Part shown: piece by piece, positions 48,021 through 56,110 of the stretch
Layout: every line of letters starts with the position of its first letter
Position numbering within the stretch: position 1 is the first letter of the stretch
The notes under the pieces: generated by a model
Databases searched by the model: none
Seen by the model: the letters and a program-made list of their open reading frames with translations, nothing else
What the model was told of the DNA's origin: nothing
Program-made: the position numbers and the translations under genes
NCBI RefSeq assembly: GCF_040095835.1
Contig: NZ_JBBMFT010000010.1
Span: 1 to 64,000 of the forward strand
Direction of reading: 5' to 3'
DNA from: Flavonifractor hominis
GTDB taxonomy: Bacteria > Bacillota > Clostridia > Oscillospirales > Oscillospiraceae
Length of the DNA stretch: 64,000 bases

Positions 48021-49237
48021 TGGTCAAAACCTTACACGATCCCCAGTTTGCGGGACTGTCCCGGTACGATCCCATGGCGCTGTTTGCCGCCCTGCCCACT
48101 CCCTGCTATGTCATCGACGAGGCACGGCTGCGGGAAAACGGTGCGGTACTCGCCGCCCTGGCAGAACGTACCGGCTGCCGGGTCCTGCTGGCCCAGAAGG
48201 CCTTTTCCAACTACGATTTCTATCCCCTCCTGGCTCCCTATCTGGCCGGTACCGAGGCCAGCGGCCTCTATGAGGCCCGGCTCGGGTGGGAGGAGATGCC
48301 GGGCAAGGAGGTCCATGTATTCTGCGGTGCCTACCGGCAGGAGGAATTTCAGGAGCTGCTCCGATACGCCGACCACATCGTCTTCAACTCCATCCACCAG
48401 CTGAAAGTCTTCGGTCCCTTGGGCAAGATGGCGGGCAAAAGTCTGGGGCTGCGGATCAATCCGGAGTGTTCCACCCAGGAAGGCCACGCCATTTATGACC
48501 CCTGCGCACCTGGCAGCCGCATGGGTGTGACCCGGGATGTGTGGGACAGGGAGATGGATGAAGAAACCCTGGCGCTGCTGGACGGTCTTCACTTCCACAC
48601 CCTGTGCGAGCAGAACTCCGACGCTCTGAATACCACCTTGGCTGCGGTAGAAGAGAAGTTTGGGGATGTTCTGCCCCGGATGCAGTGGCTCAACATGGGG
48701 GGCGGACACCACATCACCCGCCCCGACTACGACCTTGCCACTCTGGAGAACTGTATCCGACACGCCCAGCAAGCCTGGAACGTCACCGTCTATCTGGAAC
48801 CGGGAGAGGCCGTGGCCCTGAACGCGGGCTACTTTGTCAGCCGGGTGCTGGACATCGTGGAAAACGGCGGCACCAGAATCGCCATTCTGGACGCCAGCGC
48901 CGCCTGCCATATGCCCGACGTGCTGGAGATGCCCTATCAGCCGCCCATCCTGGGCGCCAGTACCGAACCAGGTGAGGGCCACCCTTTCCGTCTGGCCGGC
49001 CCCACCTGTCTGGCCGGAGACGTCGTCGGCGACTACTCCTTTGAAGCCCCCCTGGCGGAAGGCGACCTGGTTCTCTTCGGTGATATGGCCATCTATACCA
49101 CCTGTAAAAACAACACCTTCAACGGCATGCCTCTGCCCGACCTCTGGCGTCTGGACCGGGCCGGCAGCCTCACCCGGCTGACCCGGTTTGGCTACGAAAC
49201 GTTTAAGGAGCGGCTGGGCAGAGCGAATCGTCTATAA
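48020..49237 (+). CDS. nspC: Carboxynorspermidine / carboxyspermidine decarboxylase
   Basis: A 405-residue fold-type III PLP decarboxylase. The PLP lysine is in 'CRVLLAQKAFSNYDFYPLLA'; the glycine-rich phosphate site 'MQWLNMGGGHHITRPDYDLA' and the dimer-interface Cys/Asp region 'LAGDVVGDYSFEAPLAEGDL' are present. It removes CO2 from carboxyspermidine to give spermidine. Its ATG overlaps the dehydrogenase stop (TGATG). It is the last gene of the operon, followed by a terminator. Confidence 0.93.
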   Translation: MVKTLHDPQFAGLSRYDPMALFAALPTPCYVIDEARLRENGAVLAALAERTGCRVLLAQKAFSNYDFYPLLAPYLAGTEASGLYEARLGWEEMPGKEVHVFCGAYRQEEFQELLRYADHIVFNSIHQLKVFGPLGKMAGKSLGLRINPECSTQEGHAIYDPCAPGSRMGVTRDVWDREMDEETLALLDGLHFHTLCEQNSDALNTTLAAVEEKFGDVLPRMQWLNMGGGHHITRPDYDLATLENCIRHAQQAWNVTVYLEPGEAVALNAGYFVSRVLDIVENGGTRIAILDASAACHMPDVLEMPYQPPILGASTEPGEGHPFRLAGPTCLAGDVVGDYSFEAPLAEGDLVLFGDMAIYTTCKNNTFNGMPLPDLWRLDRAGSLTRLTRFGYETFKERLGRANRL

Positions 49238-49255
49238 CCGTCCCCTCACATACAA

Positions 49256-49287
49256 AACAGCCCTCCTGTAAAAGGAGGGCTGTTTTT
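49256..49287 (+). terminator. Terminator of the polyamine operon
   Basis: Arms AACAGCCCTCCT and AGGAGGGCTGTT followed by TTTTT. Confidence 0.9.
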
Positions 49288-49320
49288 GCTGCTGTCCATT
49301 TTATGCTTGTCCAAAGTCCG

Positions 49321-49857
49321 TCACACAAGTGCGCGCCTGACCTCGATCTGGCAGCTCTCCATTACGGTCAGCGCCGCCTCGTGCCGCTCGGGCGTGACAC
49401 CCGCACAGCAGTCTGCATCCACATAAACCGGCAATTCCGGCAAAACCGCCTTGATCATCAGTGCATTGCTCACCACACAGATGTCCGTACAAAGCCCCAC
49501 CAGCTCCACCGACTCTACCCCGCCCCGCTCGCAGGCCTGTTTCAGCGCGGCCACGAGGGAAACACTTCCAAAACTTGTCTTTTCATACACCGGCGCGGCG
49601 CACTGCATCCGAAGCTGTTCTACCTCCTCCGGAAAGCGCCACCCTTCCGTTCCCGCCACACAGTGCGGGACCGGGAGATGCTTTCCCTCCTGTGTGTTCA
49701 GATAGGCGCCGTCATGACAATCGCGGGTCATCCAGATCTCGCCCTCAAATTCCCGCATTTTTTTCAACAGCCGGGGCAGCATATCCTGGGCCTGCTGCGT
49801 TCCCAAGGCGCCTGTAACAAAATCGTTCTGTACATCGATCACGATGAGATACTTCAC
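49321..49857 (-). CDS. Cysteine hydrolase, nicotinamidase/isochorismatase family
   Basis: A 178-residue hydrolase with the Asp-Lys-Cys triad pattern: 'YLIVIDVQNDFVTGALGTQQ' (Asp), 'PVYEKTSFGS' (Lys) and 'GLCTDICVVSNALMIKA' (nucleophile Cys). 'PHCVAGTEGW' resembles nicotinamidases, so conversion of nicotinamide to nicotinate is the best guess; other amides are possible. The start is GTG 49857, where GGAGG lies 7-8 nt upstream; upstream ATG codons would add an unrelated N-terminus. It is convergent with the polyamine operon. NAD salvage would fit two NAD-dependent sirtuins elsewhere in the window, but they are not linked. Confidence 0.85.
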   Translation of the reverse strand: MKYLIVIDVQNDFVTGALGTQQAQDMLPRLLKKMREFEGEIWMTRDCHDGAYLNTQEGKHLPVPHCVAGTEGWRFPEEVEQLRMQCAAPVYEKTSFGSVSLVAALKQACERGGVESVELVGLCTDICVVSNALMIKAVLPELPVYVDADCCAGVTPERHEAALTVMESCQIEVRRALV

Positions 49858-49913
49858 GTCCTGTCCCTCCTTCTGAGCCAAGCTCCATTGCCTTTCCGAC
49901 CATGCAGATTGGG

Positions 49914-50867
49914 TCACAGCAATCCGCTTCGGTCCCTTTTTTCCGCGTAAAGTGCGAGATCGGCCCGACCCAACACCGTCTCCAGGGATTCCCCGGCATG
50001 GATTTTGGCTGTCCCCGCCGAGATACCGGCCCACGCCCGTTCTCCTTTTCCCGCATCCAGCACCCGCTTTTGCAGCCGTTTGATAAACGTCTCCGCTTCC
50101 TCCTGGCTGTGGAATCCACCGCAGAGAATCAGAAATTCATCCCCACCCATCCGACATACAAGGTCGGATGCGCGCACCGTGGACAACAGCACATCTGCTA
50201 TTTTTTGAAGCACCCGGTTGCCCGCCACATGCCCATAATTGTCATTGATTTGTTTGAACTTGTCCACGTCAACAATAAACAGCCAGGAATTATCCTCATT
50301 CCAGTTCTGGTAACACTTTTTGAAGGTCCGGAAATTGATCAGATGGGTCAGGCTGTCCCTCTGTGCCAACTCGGTCAGCTCTGCGATCTTCTCCTGGGAC
50401 TGCTTCATCTGCTGCGAAAGGGTCTTGGGATAGTATTCCCCGTCCAGCTGTTCCAAATTTGGCATCGACTGGTGGATATGCACTACCTTCCACCCGCTCG
50501 CTTCCCGCTTATACAAAATGGAAAAGCGGCTGTCCATATCGATCTTGAGCGTTTTGTCCTCGCTCTCCCACCAGATGGAGATCCCCCCGTAGACCAGGCA
50601 TACATCCGGCCCCGCCGGCTTCTGCTGACACCAAAAGTCTTTGAACTGAAACTGAAGGTCTTTTCGCTCTGTAATTTCCTGGCGCAGCGCATTCACAAAT
50701 TCAGATACATTTTTATAGAATTCATGTCGGCCCGTGCCGATAATCACACACTCCGGGTCTAAAAATTCATCCATCGCCCGGAGATTGCATTCCTCTTCTC
50801 CTTTAAAATAAATCTCCCACAGCTGTTCGGTCCGTTTGCATAAATCATCCATGTTACCGTTCCCCAT
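49914..50867 (-). CDS. Diguanylate cyclase with SnoaL-like sensor domain
   Basis: A 317-residue soluble protein. Residues about 5-135 form a SnoaL/NTF2-like alpha+beta domain ('RTEQLWEIYFKGEEECNLRA' to 'WKVVHIHQSMPN'), a small-ligand pocket fold. A helical linker ('LSQQMKQSQEKIAELTELAQ') leads to a GGDEF domain: 'RDSLTHLINFRTFKKCYQNW', the active site 'CRMGGDEFLILCGG' (GGDEF at 241-245) and an RxxD inhibitory site five residues before it ('RASDLVCRM'). It should make c-di-GMP with product feedback. There is no membrane segment, so it senses a cytoplasmic signal. The ATG at 50867 is uncertain; 50852 is an alternative. Confidence 0.88.
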   Translation of the reverse strand: MGNGNMDDLCKRTEQLWEIYFKGEEECNLRAMDEFLDPECVIIGTGRHEFYKNVSEFVNALRQEITERKDLQFQFKDFWCQQKPAGPDVCLVYGGISIWWESEDKTLKIDMDSRFSILYKREASGWKVVHIHQSMPNLEQLDGEYYPKTLSQQMKQSQEKIAELTELAQRDSLTHLINFRTFKKCYQNWNEDNSWLFIVDVDKFKQINDNYGHVAGNRVLQKIADVLLSTVRASDLVCRMGGDEFLILCGGFHSQEEAETFIKRLQKRVLDAGKGERAWAGISAGTAKIHAGESLETVLGRADLALYAEKRDRSGLL

Positions 50868-50990
50868 TACATTCCCGTTTTTTCCCGCTTTCTATTTTTA
50901 AATTGCAATCACAGACTTTATTTCCAGTTTCTTGTGTGGTATCAGTTTAGCGAAGAAATGTACCTGTGTCAACGTCCTTCCCATATTCTG

Positions 50991-51024
50991 AAAAAAGCGG
51001 CAGCCGCAAAAGCAGCTGCCGCTC
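50991..51024 (-). terminator. Terminator of the XRE membrane regulator gene
   Basis: Arms AGCGGCAGC and GCTGCCGCT, with TTTTTT following on the minus strand, 9 nt after the stop at 51033. Confidence 0.75.
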
Positions 51025-51032
51025 TACCGAGG

Positions 51033-51863
51033 CTATGTTCCGGGCGCTATCTGTTTTCCTTTTCTTTCCTTCCACCCCCGGATCAGCCGCACGCTGACCG
51101 TAAGCAGGACGCTCAACAGGGCGAATTTACACCAGTCCCCCCACAGATACCACACCTGGGAGAGCCCTGCAAAGGGAATGTGCAGCGCGGCAAACACGGC
51201 CCACCCTGCCGCCAGCAAGCCCAGCCGCCGTCCGGTGCTTTCCAGCGGCTGGCGCCCCAGACGCAGCACGGTGAACACCAGCAGCAGGACAAAGCACAAA
51301 AGTTCCCCCCAGGCAAAGGCCAGGCGGAGATAGTTCATGCTGGGCTCATACTGGAGCGTCCACAGCGTCAGCCGCCATGTGATCCCCGTGGCGTAGCGCA
51401 GATAGCTGTTGACGCTGAAAAAAAGCACCCAGGCGCACCACAGTCCCGTGTGCTTCCGACTGCACAGACAGACCGCGCCGCACAGCACAAAGGGGCAGGC
51501 AAGCATCAACCCTCCCAATAGCCCACCCATCAGGGTCAGCAGCAGCCAGACCAGCGCGCCAAAACACAGCAGGATCACCCCCACTGTGGTGTGCCGCCCG
51601 CCGGTTGGTTTCACTCCGTCTGCGGGCGCAGGGGCAGGGGCAGCCGGCTGAGGCGTCTGCTTGGCCTGGTCCCCCAGCACCAGTTCGTCCAGGGACACCC
51701 CGAACAGCCCGCTGAGCTTCACCAGCTTATCAAGCTCGGGCACCGCCCCGTCGGTCTCCCACTTGGAGATGGACTGGCGGGACACGTCCAGCGCCTCTGC
51801 CAGGTCGCTCTGGGACAGGTTCCGCTCCGTCCGCAGGCGGTGAATCGTCTCACCCAATGTCAT
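51033..51863 (-). CDS. XRE-type HTH regulator with membrane domain
   Basis: A 276-residue protein. The first 60 residues are an XRE/Cro HTH ('TIHRLRTERNLSQSDLAEAL', 'DVSRQSISKWETDGAVPELD'). A Pro/Ala linker ('QTPQPAAPAPAPADGVKPTG') leads to about six hydrophobic segments. Such membrane-tethered XRE proteins occur widely in Clostridia with unknown signals; they probably bind DNA near the membrane. It is divergent from the methionine operon by 250 nt and has its own terminator. Confidence 0.85.
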   Translation of the reverse strand: MTLGETIHRLRTERNLSQSDLAEALDVSRQSISKWETDGAVPELDKLVKLSGLFGVSLDELVLGDQAKQTPQPAAPAPAPADGVKPTGGRHTTVGVILLCFGALVWLLLTLMGGLLGGLMLACPFVLCGAVCLCSRKHTGLWCAWVLFFSVNSYLRYATGITWRLTLWTLQYEPSMNYLRLAFAWGELLCFVLLLVFTVLRLGRQPLESTGRRLGLLAAGWAVFAALHIPFAGLSQVWYLWGDWCKFALLSVLLTVSVRLIRGWKERKGKQIAPGT

Positions 51864-51988
51864 GTTCTCTGCTCCTCCTCATCTCGCATGATGTTCCAAG
51901 TATAGCGGCGACGGGGCAATTTGTCTACCAAGCCGCCTTGAACTGTGCGCAACCAGCGGTTGCACCGGGCAAAAGCGGCAAAACTGCT

Positions 51989-52017
51989 TGTACTTTTTTC
52001 CTGTGCATGTTATGATA
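51989..52017 (+). promoter_or_regulatory. Promoter of the metF-metH operon
   Basis: TTGTAC (51989-51994), a 17-nt spacer and TATGAT (52012-52017). The short leader contains a 12-bp hairpin at 52048-52075 (GAAGGCATCTGC and complement, loop AACG) about 40 nt before metF; it has no T tract, and no SAM- or cobalamin-riboswitch motif is seen. Confidence 0.5.
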
Positions 52018-52113
52018 AAATAACTGTCTAATTTGTCTCATGAATCCGAAGGCATCTGCAACGGCAGATGCCTTCTGTGCTGTGATCCCATCCAAAGAGA
52101 AGGAGCATCCCCT

Positions 52114-53004
52114 ATGAAGCTTTCCGCACTGCTAGCCCAACATGAAATCACCGTCTCCTGCGAGCTCTTCCCGCCCAAGAGCGGCGCTGCCCTGGAGCAT
52201 GTGGACGACGTCCTGCGGGACACCGCCGCCCTGGCCCCCGATTTTATCAGCGTCACCTACGGCGCGGGTGGCAGCACCTCCAAGCGCACGTTGGAACTGG
52301 CCAGCCGCCTGCAGGACGTCTATCACGTCCCCGCCCTGGCTCACCTGACCTGCGTCTCCTCCACCCGGGAAGAGATCGCCGCTATGGTCGGCCGCCTGCG
52401 GCAGGCCGGCATCGAAAACATCCTGGCCCTCCGGGGCGATATTCCCCAGGACGCCCAGTTCCCCCGTCCGGACTGCTTCCACTACGCCAATGAGCTGGTC
52501 TCCTTCCTGCGGAGCCTGGAGGGCGGCGCCGATCTGTGCATCGGCGGGGCCTGCTATCCGGAGGGCCATGTGGAGTGCCCCCACTTCTACACCGATCTGG
52601 ACAACCTCAAGCGCAAGGTGGACACCGGCGTGGACTTCCTCACCACCCAGATGTTCTTTGACAACGACGTGCTCTACCGCTTCTTGTTCCGGGCCCTGGA
52701 CCACGGCATCACCGTACCCATCGTGGCGGGCATCATGCCGGTCATCAGCGTGCGCCAGATCCAGCGCTCCTGCGAACTCTCGGGTACCGTCATGCCCCCC
52801 CGGCTGCAGGGCATCGCCGACCGCTTCGGCGACGACCCCGCCGCCATGCGCCAGGCCGGCATCGCCTACGCCACCGAGCAGATCCTGGACCTCATCGCCC
52901 ACGGCGTGACCCACATCCACATCTACACCATGAACAAGCCCGATGTGGCCGCCAAGATCATGGACAACCTCTCGTCCATCCTGCGTCCCCATGGCCAGGA
53001 TTGA
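52114..53004 (+). CDS. metF: Methylenetetrahydrofolate reductase
   Basis: A 296-residue FAD-containing TIM-barrel reductase that makes 5-methyl-THF for methionine synthesis or the Wood-Ljungdahl methyl branch. Seen: 'CELFPPKSGAALEHVDDVLR' (family 'FEFFPPK'), 'ISVTYGAGGSTSKRTLELAS', 'NILALRGDIPQDAQFPRPDC', and 'TTQMFFDNDVLYRFL'. The start at 52114 has AAGGAG 8 nt upstream; the ATG at 52033 lies in the leader. It overlaps the next gene by 14 nt. Confidence 0.93.
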   Translation: MKLSALLAQHEITVSCELFPPKSGAALEHVDDVLRDTAALAPDFISVTYGAGGSTSKRTLELASRLQDVYHVPALAHLTCVSSTREEIAAMVGRLRQAGIENILALRGDIPQDAQFPRPDCFHYANELVSFLRSLEGGADLCIGGACYPEGHVECPHFYTDLDNLKRKVDTGVDFLTTQMFFDNDVLYRFLFRALDHGITVPIVAGIMPVISVRQIQRSCELSGTVMPPRLQGIADRFGDDPAAMRQAGIAYATEQILDLIAHGVTHIHIYTMNKPDVAAKIMDNLSSILRPHGQD

Positions 53005-53671
53005 CTGGGCCGAGGCCCGGCGGTACCTGGGCCTGCACCGGCCGGGCGGCGTGGTGGATGAGGCGCTGGAGCAGCTGCTGGAGCGCTGGGGCCGTGAGCT
53101 GGAGCAGACCGCCCGGCCCCGGGCCGTGTGGCGGCGCTTCCCGCTGCAGCTGGAGGCGGATGGAATGGAACTGGCCGGTATGTCCATCCCAAGCCGCCAC
53201 CTGCGCCGCCATCTCAACGGCTGTACCGGCGCCTACCTGTTTGCCGCCACTCTGGGGGCGGAGGTGGACCGGCTCATCCGCCGCTGCGCTGTTACTGAGG
53301 TCAGCGCTGCCGTGGTGTGCCAGGCCTGCGCCGCCTCCCTGTTGGAGGCCTATTGCGACGAGTGCGGCGGGCGCATCGCCGGAGAGGTGGCGGAGGAGGG
53401 GCTCTGGCTTCGCCCCCGCTTCAGCCCCGGATACGGGGACTTCTCCGTGGACTTCCAGCCCGCCCTGCTGGCCGCGCTGGAGGCCCAAAAGCGCATCGGC
53501 CTCACCGCCAGCCAGGCCAGAATGCTCATCCCCACCAAATCGGTCACCGCCGTCATCGGTCTTTCCCCAGATCCCACCTGCCGCCCCGGCGGGTGCGCGT
53601 CCTGCGGTAAGACCGACTGCGCCTTCCGCCGGACGGACGTGACCCCTCAAAATCCAACGCAAGGGAGCTAG
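52991..53671 (+). CDS. Cobalamin-dependent methionine synthase activation protein
   Basis: A 226-residue protein equivalent to the C-terminal reactivation domain of MetH. It begins 'MARIDWAEARRYLGLHRPGG' and has the SAM-binding region 'RPRFSPGYGDFSVDFQPALL' (RxxxGY pattern), 'IGLTASQARMLIPTKSVTAV' and a C-terminal Cys cluster 'CRPGGCASCGKTDC', typical of the stand-alone form in Clostridia. It binds SAM and reductively remethylates oxidised cob(II)alamin on MetH. It sits between metF and metH with an overlap on one side and a 5-nt gap on the other. Confidence 0.9.
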   Translation: MARIDWAEARRYLGLHRPGGVVDEALEQLLERWGRELEQTARPRAVWRRFPLQLEADGMELAGMSIPSRHLRRHLNGCTGAYLFAATLGAEVDRLIRRCAVTEVSAAVVCQACAASLLEAYCDECGGRIAGEVAEEGLWLRPRFSPGYGDFSVDFQPALLAALEAQKRIGLTASQARMLIPTKSVTAVIGLSPDPTCRPGGCASCGKTDCAFRRTDVTPQNPTQGS

Positions 53672-53676
53672 CACTG

Positions 53677-56052
53677 ATGAAGCTACGAGAAGAACTGGGC
53701 CGCCGGGTATTGATCTGCGACGGCGCCATGGGCACCATGCTGCAGGCTGCCGGCCTGCCCGCCGGGCGGGAGCCGGAGCTGTGGAATCTGGAGCAGCCCG
53801 CCCTCATCCAGCAGCTGCACGGCCGCTATCTGGCCGCCGGCGCGGATATCATCACCACCAACACCTTTGGCGCCAACGCCGTCAAGCTGGCCGGTCACCC
53901 GGTGGAGGAGATCGCCGCCGCCGGGGTGCGCCTGGCCCGGGCCGCGGTGGAGCAGGCCGGACACGGCTACGTTGCCCTGGACGTGGGCCCCACGGGGCGG
54001 CTGCTCCAGCCGGCGGGGGACCTGTCCTTTGAGGAGGCGGTGGCCGCCTACGCCCCCGCCATCCGCGCCGGCGCGGAGGCCGGGGCCGACCTGGTGCTCA
54101 TCGAGACCATGAGCGACCTGTACGAGGCCAAGGCCGCAGTGATCGCCGCGAAGGAGAACTGTACGCTGCCCATCTTTGTCACCGTGGCCCTGGATGAGCG
54201 GGGACGGCTGCTCACCGGCGGAGACATTCCCGCCGCCGTGGCCCTGCTGGAGGGACTGGGCGTGGATGCGCTGGGTCTCAACTGCGGGCTGGGTCCCCAG
54301 CAGATGGCCGCCCTCTTCCCCACCCTGTGCCAATACGCCTCCCTTCCCATCCTGCTCCAGCCCAACGCCGGACTGCCCGAGTGCACCGACGGTTGCACCC
54401 ACTTCCACGTCACCCCGGAGCAGTTTGCCGGGCAGATGGCGCAGTTCGCCCGGGACGGCGCCTGGATCGTGGGCGGCTGCTGCGGCACCACGCCGGAGCA
54501 CATCCGCGCCATGGCGGAGGCCTGCCGTTCCCTGTCCCCCCTCCCCCTGCAGCCCAAGCACCGCACCTGGGTATCCTCCTACGCCCGGACCGTAGACTTT
54601 GCCCAGGGCCCCGTGCTCATCGGTGAGCGCATCAACCCCACCGGCAAGCCCCGGCTCAAGCAAGCCCTGCGGGAGCGGGACGTGGACTACGTCCTGCGGG
54701 AAGCCGTGACCCAGCAGCAAAACGGGGCCCAGGTGCTGGATGTAAACGCCGGACTGCCCGACCTGGACGAGGCCGCCACCCTGGCCCTGCTCATCCCGGA
54801 GCTGCAGGGGGTCACCGACCTGCCCCTGCAGATCGACACCGCCGACCCCGCCGCCATGGAACAGGCCATGCGGCTCTACAACGGCCGCCCGCTGGTCAAC
54901 TCGGTCAATGGCAAGCACGAGAGCATGCACAGCGTCTTCCCCCTGATGCGCAAATACGGCGGCGTGGCCATCGCCCTCACCCTGGACGAGGAGGGCATTC
55001 CTCCCACGGCGGAGGGCCGGCTGGCCATCGCCCGGCGCATCGTAGACACCGCCGCCGCCTACGGCATCCCCCGGGAGGACCTGGTGTTCGACACCCTGGC
55101 CATGACCATCAGCGCCGACCCCACCGCCGCCCGGACCACGCTGGAGGCCCTCACCCTGATCCGGGAGCAGCTGGGCTGCCACACCTCTCTGGGTGTGTCC
55201 AATATCTCCTTCGGCCTGCCCCAGCGGGAGACGGTCAACGCCGCCTTCTTCCTGCTGGCTCTGGAGCACGGCCTGTCCGCCGCCATCCTAAACCCCAACT
55301 CCAAGGCCATGATGCAGGCCTGCCTGACCTACCGGGCCCTCAACGGCCAGGACGCCAACTGCCAGGCCTACATCGCCGCCATGGCCCAGGCATCTCCCGA
55401 CGCCCATCCCGCAGCCCCCACAGAGGGGCCGGACCTGAAGCAGGCCGTGCTCCGCGGCCTGCGGGAGAGCGCGGTATCCGCCGCACGGGCGGACCTGGAC
55501 GCCGGACGCGCCCCCATGGAGATCATCGACACCGCCCTCATCCCCGCCCTGGACCAGGTGGGGGCCCAGTTTGAGCGCGGGCAGCTCTACCTGCCCCAGC
55601 TGCTGATGAGCGCCGACGCCGCGCGGGCGGTGTTCGAGCTGCTGCGGGAGCGCATGACCGCTCAGCCCGGGCAGCTGCCCGCCTCTAAAGGGAAGGTGGT
55701 GCTGGCCACGGTGAAGGGGGATGTACACGACATCGGCAAAAACATCGTCAAGGTCCTGCTGGAGAACTACGGTTATCAGGTCATCGACCTGGGCAAGGAC
55801 GTCTCCCCGGAGGCGGTGGCAGACGCCGTGGTACGGGAGGGGGCCGGTCTGTGCGGCCTGTCCGCCCTGATGACCACCACCGTGGGCAGCATGGAGCAGA
55901 CCATCGCCCTGCTGCGGCAGCGGGCCCCTCAGTGCCGCATCATGGCCGGCGGCGCGGTGCTCACCGCCGACTACGCCCAGCGCATTGGCGCCGACTTCTA
56001 CGGCAAGGACGCCATGAGCGACGTGCGCTACGCCGAAAGCCTGCTCCCCTGA
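53677..56052 (+). CDS. metH: Cobalamin-dependent methionine synthase
   Basis: A 791-residue MetH without its activation domain. Order: homocysteine-binding barrel (about residues 1-290; zinc cysteines ending in 'IVGGCCGTTPEHIRAMAEAC'), pterin-binding barrel (about 310-560; 'LIGERINPTGKPRLKQALRE', 'VNSVNGKHES'), helical cap (about 590-670) and B12-binding Rossmann domain (about 675-790) with the cobalt-ligating motif DVHDIG near residue 684. It transfers methyl from 5-methyl-THF via cobalamin to homocysteine. The activation function is the preceding gene. The split form is normal in many anaerobes. A terminator follows. Confidence 0.95.
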   Translation: MKLREELGRRVLICDGAMGTMLQAAGLPAGREPELWNLEQPALIQQLHGRYLAAGADIITTNTFGANAVKLAGHPVEEIAAAGVRLARAAVEQAGHGYVALDVGPTGRLLQPAGDLSFEEAVAAYAPAIRAGAEAGADLVLIETMSDLYEAKAAVIAAKENCTLPIFVTVALDERGRLLTGGDIPAAVALLEGLGVDALGLNCGLGPQQMAALFPTLCQYASLPILLQPNAGLPECTDGCTHFHVTPEQFAGQMAQFARDGAWIVGGCCGTTPEHIRAMAEACRSLSPLPLQPKHRTWVSSYARTVDFAQGPVLIGERINPTGKPRLKQALRERDVDYVLREAVTQQQNGAQVLDVNAGLPDLDEAATLALLIPELQGVTDLPLQIDTADPAAMEQAMRLYNGRPLVNSVNGKHESMHSVFPLMRKYGGVAIALTLDEEGIPPTAEGRLAIARRIVDTAAAYGIPREDLVFDTLAMTISADPTAARTTLEALTLIREQLGCHTSLGVSNISFGLPQRETVNAAFFLLALEHGLSAAILNPNSKAMMQACLTYRALNGQDANCQAYIAAMAQASPDAHPAAPTEGPDLKQAVLRGLRESAVSAARADLDAGRAPMEIIDTALIPALDQVGAQFERGQLYLPQLLMSADAARAVFELLRERMTAQPGQLPASKGKVVLATVKGDVHDIGKNIVKVLLENYGYQVIDLGKDVSPEAVADAVVREGAGLCGLSALMTTTVGSMEQTIALLRQRAPQCRIMAGGAVLTADYAQRIGADFYGKDAMSDVRYAESLLP

Positions 56053-56076
56053 ATATTTTTCTCCCCTAAACCCATA

Positions 56077-56106
56077 AAAAAGCTCCCCACCGTGGTGGGG
56101 AGCTTT
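56077..56106. terminator. Bidirectional terminator
   Basis: Arms AAAAGCTCCCCAC and GTGGGGAGCTTTT, loop CGTG, with A/T runs on both sides, between metH and the convergent DUF362 gene. Confidence 0.88.
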
Positions 56107-56110
56107 TGTT

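Noticed and set aside
53683..55269. 528-codon frame opposite metH
   Set aside because: Shadow of metH, whose motifs (zinc cysteines, pterin domain, DVHDIG) are unmistakable.
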